Part shown: piece by piece, positions 6,998 through 16,900 of the stretch
How positions within the stretch are numbered: position 1 is the stretch's first letter
Layout of the letters: each line of letters starts with the position of its first letter
NCBI GenBank assembly: GCA_958352845.1
Contig: CATWQC010000006.1
Span: 41,345-105,344 of the forward strand
Reading direction: 5' to 3'
Length of the DNA: 64,000 nucleotides
DNA from: an uncultured Collinsella sp.
Lineage (GTDB): Bacteria > Actinomycetota > Coriobacteriia > Coriobacteriales > Coriobacteriaceae
Made by a program: the position numbers and the translations under genes
The notes under the pieces: generated by a model
What the model was told of the DNA's origin: nothing
Databases searched by the model: none
Seen by the model: only the letters and a program-made list of their open reading frames with translations

Positions 6998-9900
6998 ATG
7001 CCTGTTCGAATCTATACCACCAATGCCGGCACGGATTTGAGCGATGCCGAGTCGGCGTTGCTTGCCGACCTTATCGCTCGCCACGGGCGTGCCGTGTTGC
7101 TGGCACCTACGTTTGCCGAGCTCGACCTGTGCCGTCATGATGCGGCGGAAGCCGGCGTTTCGCTGGGTATTGACTACAAGACGCCTACATCGTGGCTTCG
7201 CTCGCTTTGGGAGCTTTTGGGCGACGGGCGCGATTTCGTCGACAACCTGCAACGCCAGATGCTGTTTTCGGATATGGTCACGCGTCTCGATGATGCCGAT
7301 CTGCAGCCGCTTTCGCGCAGCCAGGGCACGGTGCGCATGCTCGCGCGCATGGCTCGCGACGTGCTACCGGGTGTGGCGGGGACGACGGCCGAGCGATGCG
7401 GTGGCAACAACTGCCAGCCTAAGCCAAAAAGCGATGCCGAGGCTCGTGTATTCGAGCTTTTGCGCGCCTATGCGGGCGGTTTGGACCGTCGAGACATGGT
7501 CGAGCCCTGCGAGGCAGCTGACATTATGGCCGGTGCCCTGGCCGATAGCCTGCCGGCGTGCACCCGCGCCGTATGTGTGCGCGGTATCACGTCGTTTACG
7601 CACGGTCTGCTCGAGCTGCTGTCTGCCGTGGCGAACAATGGGGGAGAGGTCGTCGTGCTGCTTGCCCGCGAGCAGGCGGCGATGCGCGAGGAGCTTGCCG
7701 CGGCATTTGATGCCCGCGGCGTGCTGTTTGAGGCCGCGCCGCTGGAGGAGGATGCCGTCGCGCCTGATGCCGCTTGCGGGACCGCCGCTCAGCCTGCCTT
7801 TATTGAGGTCGCCGGCCCCCATGCCCGTGCTCATGTCTATGCGGACGCCATCGATAAGTTGGTGAAAGCGCACAAGGAGTCCAAGGCCGATAAAGCTACT
7901 GCAATGCCCACCGACCCCGTGCGCGTGCTCGTCGTTTCTGCCCGGGCACCCCAGCTGTTCGGTGAGCTCGCCTCTCGTCTGGCGGCTCGTCATATCGCTG
8001 CCGAGACAACTGAATTCACGGCGTTTTCCCAATCCATTGCGGGCAGGCAGTTTGCGGCGCTTGCCGGCCTGATCGAGCGCATGAAGGCCGCCGATGAGGG
8101 CGCGGCGTCAAAGACCGAGTGGTGGCCCGCGCCGGAGCTTACCGACTGGATCTACAGCCCGCTTTCGGGCACTGATGCCGTCAGTGCCCGTACCTTCGAT
8201 AAGAATATGCGTCTCTCGCGTAGCAAGACTACCGCGAGCGTCAAGAGCCTGCTGCAGAGCGTTCAGGGCCAGGTGAGGGGCGCGCGCAAGGCGGCGAGCG
8301 ACGACAACTGGTTTAAGAACGTACCGTGTGTGGTTTCGGACGTGTTCCAAGCGCTGTGGCGTGACAAGCCCGTGACGGCGCTCAAGGCCATGCTTGCCGT
8401 TGCCGAGGCGTTGCCCGATCGCGCCCTTGGAGGCCTTGACGGCCAGGCTCGTCACCAGGCGGAGGTGGCCTTGCTGCGCCACGTCATCGAGATCCTTATG
8501 AATGGCGCCCGCGCGCTCGACGTGTCGCAGGCCGCGACCGTACCCGTGCTCGATGACATTCGCACCAAGGTGGACAAGCGTAGCACCGCCTACGATTACG
8601 AGACCCACGAGGTTGACCGTGCGCCACGTGCTCAGGTTCGTTTTGCTTCGCTTGCCGATGCGGCAGCTCTGCGCCCCGGCAGCTACGATGCCGTGCTGTT
8701 TGCCGATGTCGATCTGGACAGCTATCCGCTCTCGCACGAGGAGGGGCCGCTGGCCACGCTGACGGCGAGCCTTGGTCGCGAGGGCGTGACGCTTGAGCCC
8801 GCGGCCTTGCTGCGCGCGCGCTTTGGCCACGCGATGCAGGCGTCACGTGGCTCGGTTGCGCTTGCCCGCGTGACGCACGATCGCCAGGCGCGCGAGTGCT
8901 ATCCGGCTGCCGTGTGGACCGAGTTGCGGGCGCATGCCGAGGCCGCTGGCGCTGCCAAGCCCATGCGCGTGGGCGAGGGCGATATCATCGCCGACTTTGA
9001 TCCCGCGGCAGGTGAAGGCCTCAAGCGCGAGCGCGTGACCTGTGAAGCCCCTCAGCATCTGAGTGCCGAGGCCGTGCCGTATTTGGTCCTGCGCCGTCGC
9101 GATGGCGAGGGTGAGGACGCGCCGCTGGTGCCGCGCCTGACGTCTGCCTCGCAGATCGAGGCCTATTCGACCTGTCCGCTATGCTGGTTCGTCTCGTACC
9201 GCGTGAAGCCCCAGTCCATCGACGCGGGCTTTGGCAATATGGAGAAGGGCAACTTTGTCCACGACGTGCTGGAGCACCTGCACGCCCGTCTGCCCCAGGA
9301 GGGCATGGAGCGTGTGACGCCCGAGAACCTGCCACGTGCTCAGGAGCTGCTGCGCGAGGTCTTTGACGAGACCTTGGCCGAGCATGCTTCCAAGCGTGGC
9401 AACGAGGGCCCGCTCGTGCCGCTCTCTCCGGTAGAGGAGCGCCAGGTGGCCGAGATTCTGCCGCAGCTGGAAGGCGTGCTTGCCTATGAAGCCGAGGCGC
9501 TGACGCCTTTTGCTCCGCGCTACCTGGAGTTTGCCTTTAACGATCTTAACGTTGAGTATGCCGGCTGGCCGCTCGGCGGGCGCATCGACCGTGTGGACGT
9601 GGATGCCGAGAACCGCGCCGTGGTGATCGACTACAAGCATCGTTCGGGCGTTGAGGAGTTTAAACTCGCCGACCCCACGGTGCGCGACGAGGAATCGGGC
9701 ACGGCGCCCATCGACGACCCGCGGTGGCTGCCGCCCCATACCCAGACGCTTATCTATGCGCAGGCCATGCGCCGGGCGCTGGATCTGGATACCCGTGCGG
9801 CGCTCTATTTTTCGACCAAGGGCGGCAAACCGGCGTTGCGCGGTGCCGCGAGCGCCGAGCTGCTCGAGGAGGAGCGCGGCGACGGCCGCATCCCGGGTCT

Positions 9901-10096
9901 TAAGAAGGGCTTTCCCGGTGAGGGTGGCAGCATGGACTTCGACGCCCTGCTCGATCGCGTGGAGACCGGCATTGCCGAGCGCCTGCGGGAGCTTGAGGCA
10001 GGCAACGTTGCCGCCGTCGATCCGACGTCGGCTCAGGCCGCGCATGCGCGCTGCTCGTATAACCACGAAGGAACGTTTGTAAGGAGGGACGTGTAG
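6998..10096 (+). CDS. AddB/RexB-like PD-(D/E)XK nuclease subunit
   Basis: A 1032-residue partner of the helicase-nuclease encoded directly downstream; together they should process double-strand breaks for RecA, as AddAB or RecBCD do. The C-terminal third carries the nuclease fold: ASQIEAYSTCPLCWF, GRIDRVDVD and VVIDYKH, the last two giving the Asp and Asp-x-Lys of the active site. The N-terminal part is a divergent helicase-like region in which I see no GxGKT Walker A, unlike Bacillus AddB. The cysteine set for the AddB Fe-S cluster also looks incomplete: TCPLC is present but the C-terminal HARCSYNHEG has one Cys where three are usual. The downstream gene starts three bases after the stop, with its ribosome site inside this gene. 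Confidence 0.82.
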   Translation: MPVRIYTTNAGTDLSDAESALLADLIARHGRAVLLAPTFAELDLCRHDAAEAGVSLGIDYKTPTSWLRSLWELLGDGRDFVDNLQRQMLFSDMVTRLDDADLQPLSRSQGTVRMLARMARDVLPGVAGTTAERCGGNNCQPKPKSDAEARVFELLRAYAGGLDRRDMVEPCEAADIMAGALADSLPACTRAVCVRGITSFTHGLLELLSAVANNGGEVVVLLAREQAAMREELAAAFDARGVLFEAAPLEEDAVAPDAACGTAAQPAFIEVAGPHARAHVYADAIDKLVKAHKESKADKATAMPTDPVRVLVVSARAPQLFGELASRLAARHIAAETTEFTAFSQSIAGRQFAALAGLIERMKAADEGAASKTEWWPAPELTDWIYSPLSGTDAVSARTFDKNMRLSRSKTTASVKSLLQSVQGQVRGARKAASDDNWFKNVPCVVSDVFQALWRDKPVTALKAMLAVAEALPDRALGGLDGQARHQAEVALLRHVIEILMNGARALDVSQAATVPVLDDIRTKVDKRSTAYDYETHEVDRAPRAQVRFASLADAAALRPGSYDAVLFADVDLDSYPLSHEEGPLATLTASLGREGVTLEPAALLRARFGHAMQASRGSVALARVTHDRQARECYPAAVWTELRAHAEAAGAAKPMRVGEGDIIADFDPAAGEGLKRERVTCEAPQHLSAEAVPYLVLRRRDGEGEDAPLVPRLTSASQIEAYSTCPLCWFVSYRVKPQSIDAGFGNMEKGNFVHDVLEHLHARLPQEGMERVTPENLPRAQELLREVFDETLAEHASKRGNEGPLVPLSPVEERQVAEILPQLEGVLAYEAEALTPFAPRYLEFAFNDLNVEYAGWPLGGRIDRVDVDAENRAVVIDYKHRSGVEEFKLADPTVRDEESGTAPIDDPRWLPPHTQTLIYAQAMRRALDLDTRAALYFSTKGGKPALRGAASAELLEEERGDGRIPGLKKGFPGEGGSMDFDALLDRVETGIAERLRELEAGNVAAVDPTSAQAAHARCSYNHEGTFVRRDV

Positions 10097-10099
10097 ACC

Positions 10100-13000
10100 A
10101 TGGATCTTTCGACTTTGATGCCGCAACAGCTGCAGATCGTCAAAACGCTCGACCGTCCGCTGTTTGTCTCGGCGGGCGCCGGTTCGGGCAAGACCTTTAC
10201 CCTCACGCGCCGCATCGTCTACGCGCTCTCGCCCGAATCCGGTCCGTTCGTCGAGCATCTGGACCAGGTGCTCGCCATCACCTTTACCAAGGATGCCGCG
10301 GCCGAGATTCGCGACCGCGTGCGCCGTGCGCTTATCGACGAGGGCATGGACGAGGAAGCGCTGACCGTCGACGACGCGTGGATCTCGACCATTCACGGCA
10401 TGTGCTCGCGTATCCTGCGCGCGCACGCGCTGGAGCTGGGCATCGACCCCGAGTTCACGGTGCTCACCGATACCGACGAGCTCATGGATCAGGCTGTTGA
10501 GCATGTGCTGGCCCGCGCGACGGCGTCCGATGCCGCCCCCGAGCTCGCGGCATCGCTCAAGGCCCTCTACGCCTGGTATCCCATGGCGGGCGAGGGCGGC
10601 CCCTTTGGCGCCGGCACGACCATCAAGGGCCTGGTGCGCGACCTGCTGGAGCTGTCGAGCCAGTTGCCGGGCGGTATGGACGACGTGCGCGTGGCGCGCG
10701 GCCAGGCCGATACCTCGGCCCTTGCCGATGCCTATCGTGCGGCTCTGGGCGCAAGCAAGGCCGCGACCGAGAAGGCGCAAATGGCGCTCGATGCCATCGA
10801 CGCGTTCGAGGCGAGCGGCAAGACCATGGCCGATGCTGCGCGACTCATGATGTCGTGCGCCATGCCGCGGGCAAGCAAGGCGTTCCCCAAGGAGCAAGTT
10901 GAGCTGCTCAAGGCCGAGGCCGCCGATGCGTTTATCAATATCGTGCTTGCCTGCGGTGGCCCGGCGCTCGATGCGCTGGTGGGCCTGGCCCGTTCCGTGG
11001 AGGCCGAGTATCGCGCGCTGAAGGCTGCCCAGTCCGCCCTCGATAATAACGACCTGCTGCGTATGGCCTACGAGGCCCTGCGCGATTACCCCGCCATCCG
11101 TGCTGCGTACGAGGGCCGCTTTAAGATGGTCATGATCGACGAGTTCCAGGATACCGACCAGATGCAGGTCGATCTGATCCGTTACCTGACGGGGGCGGGG
11201 GAGCGCGCGCTGTGCACCGTGGGCGATGCGCAGCAGTCGATTTATCGCTTCCGCGGCGCCGAGGTCGAGGTGTTCCGTCGCCAGGAGCGCAAGGTGGGCT
11301 CCTCTGCTGCGCCCGAGACGGCTGTCGCATCCGATGCCCCCGCTGGCGAGCTCGTCAAACTCGTGCGCAACTTCCGCAGCCACGACGAGGTGCTGCGCTA
11401 CGTAGCACGCGTCTTTGACGGCGATGACGGCGGCCTGATGCAGGGCTTTTTGGATCTTGAGGCGAGCGACGGCCGCAAGGACACGCTGGTGGCGGACGCC
11501 TCGCGCCGCCAGGCCCTCTTTGTTGCCGGCAGCAGTATGCAGGAGCGCACGCAGGCCAAGGCCCGCGCGATCGCCGAGCGCTTCCGCGCGCTTGCCGATG
11601 CCGGCCAGCCCCAGGGCGGCATGGTACTGCTGCTGGGCCGCATGACCAACGCCGATGTCTACGCCCAGGCCTTCCGCGATCAGGGGCTCGACTGCGTCAT
11701 CGCAGGCGGCTCGGTCTTTGCCCAGGCAGCCGAGGTGCAGACGGTGCGTGCCCTGGTCTGCGCGCTCGCCAATCCGGCCGATACGGCGCAGGGCCTTATG
11801 CCGCTGCTCGCCTCGCCGATGTTTGCGCTCGGCGCCCAGGAGTTCCTGGCGCTGGCGACCAAGCTCGATAGCGAGACAGGGGAGACCTCGCGCCGGAATA
11901 TCGACATGGGCATCATGAGCGATTTCGACGTGCCGGGTTTGCAAGACTTGCCGCTTGTGACGCGCGCCCGCGAGGTGCTGCGGTATGCGCTTCGTCGCGT
12001 GGGCCGCGATTCGTTCGCCGCCATCGCGCGCGACGTGGTCAACGCCTCCGGCTGGTTTGTGCGTCTGGGACAGCGTGGTCCCGAGGGCAAGGCCATTGCC
12101 GCCAACGTGCTCAAGGCGCTCGACGCCGTGGCTGAGGCTGAGGCCGAGTTCGGCAACTCGCCGCGTTCCATCGCGCTGGCCTTCGACCGCTTCTTGGCGG
12201 GCAAGGAAGCCCCGGGTGCCCTCAACGAGGAAGGCGACGGCGCGGTGCGCATCATGACGGTGCATGCCTCCAAGGGTCTGGAATATCCGGTCGTGGCGGT
12301 CGCCGAGTGCTTTGGCGTGCGTAAGTCCTCGGGTGCGGCACAGATGGGTCGCGTCGAGGGCGGAGCGCAGGTCGTGGCACTGCCGGCACGCTTCGACGGC
12401 GTTAAGCTTGCCGACGGTACCTTTGTGAAGGGCGACGACGTCAAAAAGCAGTTTGAGCACGCGTTTAAGGGCAAGGGCACGTCGCTGTGGCTGCCGCCGG
12501 AGCTCATGGAGGACGTCTGTGCGACGGGTTCTCCCGCCGAGGCATTTGCTCGCCTGCGCAACGACGACCTGCAGCTTTCGCTCGAGGAGCGGGCTCGTCT
12601 GCTCTATGTCGCCATGACGCGAGCACGCGAGCTAGTCATTCTGGCGATGGATGCCGGCGTGAGCCGTGGCAAGGTGACGGCGCCGATCTTCGATGTCGAG
12701 ACCGATCTGACCTACGATGTCCTTCGCCGCATCCTGCCGACCGACAGTCTGGACATGCCGCAGCTCGATAGCGACCGTTTGGTGTTCGACAACTCCCAGC
12801 CGGGCGACTACGAGCTCATTTCGCTCGCGGACTTTACCTTTGGCGAGCAGGCGTTTGAGGCTAACGCTTCGCTGGATGCCGAGGGCAGGCTTGTTCGTGG
12901 CGATGCCGATGCAGATGCTGCCGACGATTCGGCCAGTACAATCGTCCCCGGTCCTGCCGACCCCGAGCCCGATGCGTTTGAGCTCGTGTATCCCCAGGCG

Positions 13001-13732
13001 GTGGGCGTGCGCATGGGCATCTGTCCGTTTCCGGTGCGTGACTCGTATAGCTACTCGTCAATCGCCGCGGCGCTCCATGCCGAGACAGAAGACCGTGCCG
13101 CCGAGGCGCGTGTGCCCATGGACGAGTCCGGCGACGATGCGGAGTCGGATGGTTCCGAGATGACGGATGCGGACGTGGCCGCTGTCGAGCCCGCCGGCAA
13201 CCCCATGGCGCTGGGCTCGGCGTTCCATGCCGCCTGCCAGTGGCTGATCGAGATGGGTTCCGATGCGCTGCCCGCTGAGCGTGCCGATGCGCTGGCGCGC
13301 CTGTGGCGCCTGACGCCGGAGCAGCGCGAGCGCTTCGATGTCGCTCTGGAGCGCTGGCTCAAGTCGTCGGTTCGTGCCGACCTGCTCGCGTGGCCGTGCG
13401 TTCGCGCCGAGGTGCCGTTCTTTTCGCTGGGCTGCGAGGACGAGGACATCGCTCGCTACGGTGCATATGCCGAAGGCGCCATCGATGCACTGGCGACGAA
13501 CCCGGCCGATCCGTCACGCGCACTGGTCATCGATTACAAGACGGGTGGCACGCCGGATGAGACGCCGGACCAGCTGCTCGAGAAGCACGCCCTGCAGGCG
13601 CGCGTTTACGCCGACGTGTTGCACAAGGCGGGCTTTGAGACGGTGACGGTCAAGTTCGTTCGCGTGGAGCAGGCGAATCCAGCCATCTTCGTCGAACCCG
13701 CCGAACCTCAAGTAGTCACCTACAATCTCTAG
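10100..13732 (+). CDS. addA: AddA-like UvrD-family helicase/exonuclease
   Basis: A 1210-residue superfamily 1 helicase with a C-terminal nuclease, the motor subunit of the AddAB-type complex. Seen in order: Walker A SAGAGSGKT (24-32), ITFTKDAAAEI (Ia), MVMIDEFQDTD (II), GDAQQSIYRFRGA (III), VKLVRNFRS (IV), VRIMTVHASKGLEYPVV (V), YVAMTRARELV (VI), and the nuclease motifs GAIDAL and LVIDYKTGG near the C-terminus. AAGGAGG at 10081-10087 precedes the ATG. Coupled to the addB-like gene, so stoichiometric expression is expected. A low-complexity acidic stretch near residues 930-960 and 995-1030 separates helicase and nuclease parts. Confidence 0.93.
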   Translation: MDLSTLMPQQLQIVKTLDRPLFVSAGAGSGKTFTLTRRIVYALSPESGPFVEHLDQVLAITFTKDAAAEIRDRVRRALIDEGMDEEALTVDDAWISTIHGMCSRILRAHALELGIDPEFTVLTDTDELMDQAVEHVLARATASDAAPELAASLKALYAWYPMAGEGGPFGAGTTIKGLVRDLLELSSQLPGGMDDVRVARGQADTSALADAYRAALGASKAATEKAQMALDAIDAFEASGKTMADAARLMMSCAMPRASKAFPKEQVELLKAEAADAFINIVLACGGPALDALVGLARSVEAEYRALKAAQSALDNNDLLRMAYEALRDYPAIRAAYEGRFKMVMIDEFQDTDQMQVDLIRYLTGAGERALCTVGDAQQSIYRFRGAEVEVFRRQERKVGSSAAPETAVASDAPAGELVKLVRNFRSHDEVLRYVARVFDGDDGGLMQGFLDLEASDGRKDTLVADASRRQALFVAGSSMQERTQAKARAIAERFRALADAGQPQGGMVLLLGRMTNADVYAQAFRDQGLDCVIAGGSVFAQAAEVQTVRALVCALANPADTAQGLMPLLASPMFALGAQEFLALATKLDSETGETSRRNIDMGIMSDFDVPGLQDLPLVTRAREVLRYALRRVGRDSFAAIARDVVNASGWFVRLGQRGPEGKAIAANVLKALDAVAEAEAEFGNSPRSIALAFDRFLAGKEAPGALNEEGDGAVRIMTVHASKGLEYPVVAVAECFGVRKSSGAAQMGRVEGGAQVVALPARFDGVKLADGTFVKGDDVKKQFEHAFKGKGTSLWLPPELMEDVCATGSPAEAFARLRNDDLQLSLEERARLLYVAMTRARELVILAMDAGVSRGKVTAPIFDVETDLTYDVLRRILPTDSLDMPQLDSDRLVFDNSQPGDYELISLADFTFGEQAFEANASLDAEGRLVRGDADADAADDSASTIVPGPADPEPDAFELVYPQAVGVRMGICPFPVRDSYSYSSIAAALHAETEDRAAEARVPMDESGDDAESDGSEMTDADVAAVEPAGNPMALGSAFHAACQWLIEMGSDALPAERADALARLWRLTPEQRERFDVALERWLKSSVRADLLAWPCVRAEVPFFSLGCEDEDIARYGAYAEGAIDALATNPADPSRALVIDYKTGGTPDETPDQLLEKHALQARVYADVLHKAGFETVTVKFVRVEQANPAIFVEPAEPQVVTYNL

Positions 13733-13744
13733 CCCTCAGATATC

Positions 13745-13807
13745 TTGCGGTGGAATACGGACTGTTTTGGCCAGAAAATCCGCCAATCAGTCCGTATTTC
13801 ACCGCAA
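13745..13807. repeat. TTGCGGTGA hairpin repeat, copy 2
   Basis: Inverted repeat of 20 bp with one mismatch (13745-13764 with 13788-13807) in the gap between addA and dnaE. Same outer tip as copy 1; the inner sequence differs. Confidence 0.82.
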
Positions 13808-13949
13808 CTGAGAGAGGGGAGGGGTGGGTAGTGCTGCCTGATCGTTCTGATCGCTAAAACCCGTGTTGGTTTGGCTAGGTTCGGGTGCTGTCCGTGCCGT
13901 GCGGTAAAATCGTTCAGTCAGAACACGAACCCGCATCGGAGCTCATCAC

Positions 13950-16900
13950 ATGGCATTCGTCCATCTGCACAATCACACTGTTTTCTCCATGCTCGACGGC
14001 GCAACCCGTATCCAGGATATGGTCAATCGTGCCGTTGAACTTGGCATGCCCGCCGTGGCCATTACCGACCACGGCTACATGTATGGCGTGCCCGACCTGG
14101 CGCTGGCCTGCGACGCCGTCAATCACAACACGCCCGAGTACAAAACCTGGAGTCACGACAAGGCCTTCTTGGAAAAGGACCGCCGCGACGAGCTGGTGGA
14201 GCCCGATCCCGAGGAAAACCCGCGCGAGCATGCCCAGTACGTCAAAGACATGGCCATGTGGGACGAGAAGGGCAACATCGACGAGCTCAAGCCGCCTCTG
14301 GTCATCAAGCCCATCTTTGGGTGCGAGGTCTACTTTACGCCGGACGAGACCCTTGCCCGCGACCACAAGCCCGAGCTCTACCACATGATCCTTCTGGCCA
14401 AGGACCAGGAGGGCTACGTCAACCTGATGCAGACGGTTTCCGAGGCCGCCGTGCAGGGCTTTTACTACAAGCCGCGCGTGACGCTCGACAACCTGCGCCG
14501 TCACGCCAAGGGCATGATCTGCACGAGCGCCTGTATCGCGGGCATCATCCCCAAATACATCGACCGCGGCGACATGGAAGGCGCCATCAAGTGGGCCGAG
14601 ACCTTCCGTGATACCTTCGAGCCCGGTGACTTCTACATCGAGATCCAGGAACACGGCATCACCACCGACAACGGCCTGACCGACGAGCAGATGGACCGCG
14701 CGCTCATCGATATTGCCAAGCAGGTGGGCGTCAAGGTCATCGCCACCAACGACTTCCACTACCTGCGCCGCGAGGACGCGCCCGTGCAGGACGTCATCAT
14801 GTGCATTGGCATGAACGCCAAGGTCGACGACCCCAACCGCATGCGCATGACCGGCTCGGAGTTTTACATGAAGACCGAGGAGGAGATGCGGGCGATGTTC
14901 CCGTATTGCCCCGAGGCCTGCGACAACACGCTCGAGATTGCCGACAAGTGCTATGTGGAGCTGGACTGGGACTCCATCATCCTGCCGCGCTTCCCGTTGC
15001 TCGATCCCGGCGAGACGCACGAGAGCCAGTTCCGCCGCGAGTGCGAGAAGGGCCTGCGCCAGCACTATGGTGACGATTGGGCCACGCGCGAGATCTGTGG
15101 CGTCAACATCAAAGAGCGCTTTGAGTACGAATACAAGGTCATCTGCGACAAGGGCTTTGCCGCCTACTTTTTGATCGTCGCCGAATACGTGCAATGGGCC
15201 AAGGACAACGGCATCGGCGTCGGCCCTGGCCGTGGCTCGGCAGCCGGCGCTATCGTCGCCTACGCCATGAACATCACCGCGTTTGACCCGCTCGAGAACG
15301 GCCTGATGTTCGAGAGGTTCCTGTCCCCGCAGCGTACCGAGATGCCCGATATCGATATGGACTTCGACGATGAGCGGCGCCTCGAGGTCGTGGAGCACGT
15401 TCGCCAGCTCTACGGCCCCGAGAAGGTCACCCACGTTATCACCTACTCGACCATCAAGGCCAAGCAGGCCATCAACGACGCCGCGCGCGTTCTGGACTAC
15501 CCCGTCTACATGGGCCAGCGCCTGTCCAAGATGGTCTCGAGCGACCCCAAGGTCAAGCTCAAGCAGGTACTCGAAAAACAACCCGGCAAAGAGGATCTGT
15601 TTAACCCCGACTTTGCCGAGGCCTATAAAAAGGACGACGACGCCCGCCGCATCATCGACACGGCGCTCTCGATCGAGGGCCTCACCCGTGGCGAGGGCGT
15701 GCACGCGTGCGCCGTTCTGATCTGCCGCGACCCCGTCAACGAGCATGTGCCCACCAAGCTCGACACCAAGGGCGGCGTCGAGATTACCCAGTACGAGGGC
15801 CATACCGTTGCCGACATGGGCCTGCTCAAGATGGACTTCTTGGGCCTGCGCACGCTGACGGTTATCTCCAAGGCCAAGGCAAACATCAAAAAGAACTTCG
15901 GCATCGACATCAAAGAGGAAGAGATCCCCTTTGACGATCCCGAGATCTTTAAGCTCATGGGTTCCGGCCACACCGCCGGCGTCTTCCAGGTCGAGTCCGC
16001 CGGCATGACGGCCACGATCAAGAATATGAAGCCCACCGAGTACAAGCACGTCGTGGCATTGATCGCCCTGTACCGCCCGGGCCCGCTGGGCGCCGGCATG
16101 GTTTCGTCCTACATCAACCGTATGAACGGCAAGGAGCCGGCCGTCTCCTACGACGACCGCCTGGACGACATCCTGGGCGAAACCTACGGCACTATGGTCT
16201 ACCAGGAGCAGGTTATGCTCATCTCCGTCGAGATGTGCGGCTTCTCCAAGGGCGAATCGGACTCGCGTATCCGTAAGCCCGTGGCTAAGAAAAAGATCAA
16301 GCTGCTCACGTCGACGGTGCTCCACTGGGAGGATGGCTCGGACGAGACCACCTACGACCACTGGATGAACGGCGCTATCAAGAACAACTACACGCGCGAG
16401 GTCGCCCAGAAGATTTGGGACGATGTTCTCGAGTTCGCATCTTACGCCTTTAACAAGTCGCACTCCGCCGGCTACGCCATCCTGGTTATGCAGACGGCGT
16501 GGCTCAAGGCGCACTATCCGCACGAGTACATGGCGGCCGTTCTGACGTCCTACACGGGCAAGACCGACAAGATCGTGCATTACGTCTCGGCGTGCCGTCA
16601 CGACGGCATCCCCGTGCTGTCGCCAGATGTCAACGAGTCCGGCACCGAGTTCACGGCTACCAAGGAGGGCGTGCGCTTTGGTCTGGCCGGCATTCGAGGC
16701 GTGGGTACCGGCGTGGCGCAGGCGATTATCGCCGAGCGCGAGGCGGGCGGTCCGTTTAAGACGCTGCACGACTTTGTCGAGCGCGTGGACTCGAGCCAGG
16801 CCAACCGTCGCGTGATCGAATCGCTGATCAAGGCAGGCGCCTTCGACTCCACGGGGTATCCGCGCCGCCAGATGATGCACTTTGTGGACAAGAACAACCC

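Noticed and set aside
9179..12460. 1093-codon ORF on the minus strand antisense to addB/addA
   Set aside because: Lies fully over two genes with all helicase and nuclease motifs; translated sequence is Arg/His/Gly/Leu-rich without domains, as expected of GC-rich shadow frames.
13895..13935. LexA box upstream of dnaE (GTTCAGTCAGAAC)
   Set aside because: The half-sites are in the wrong order and spacing for GAAC-N4-GTTC.
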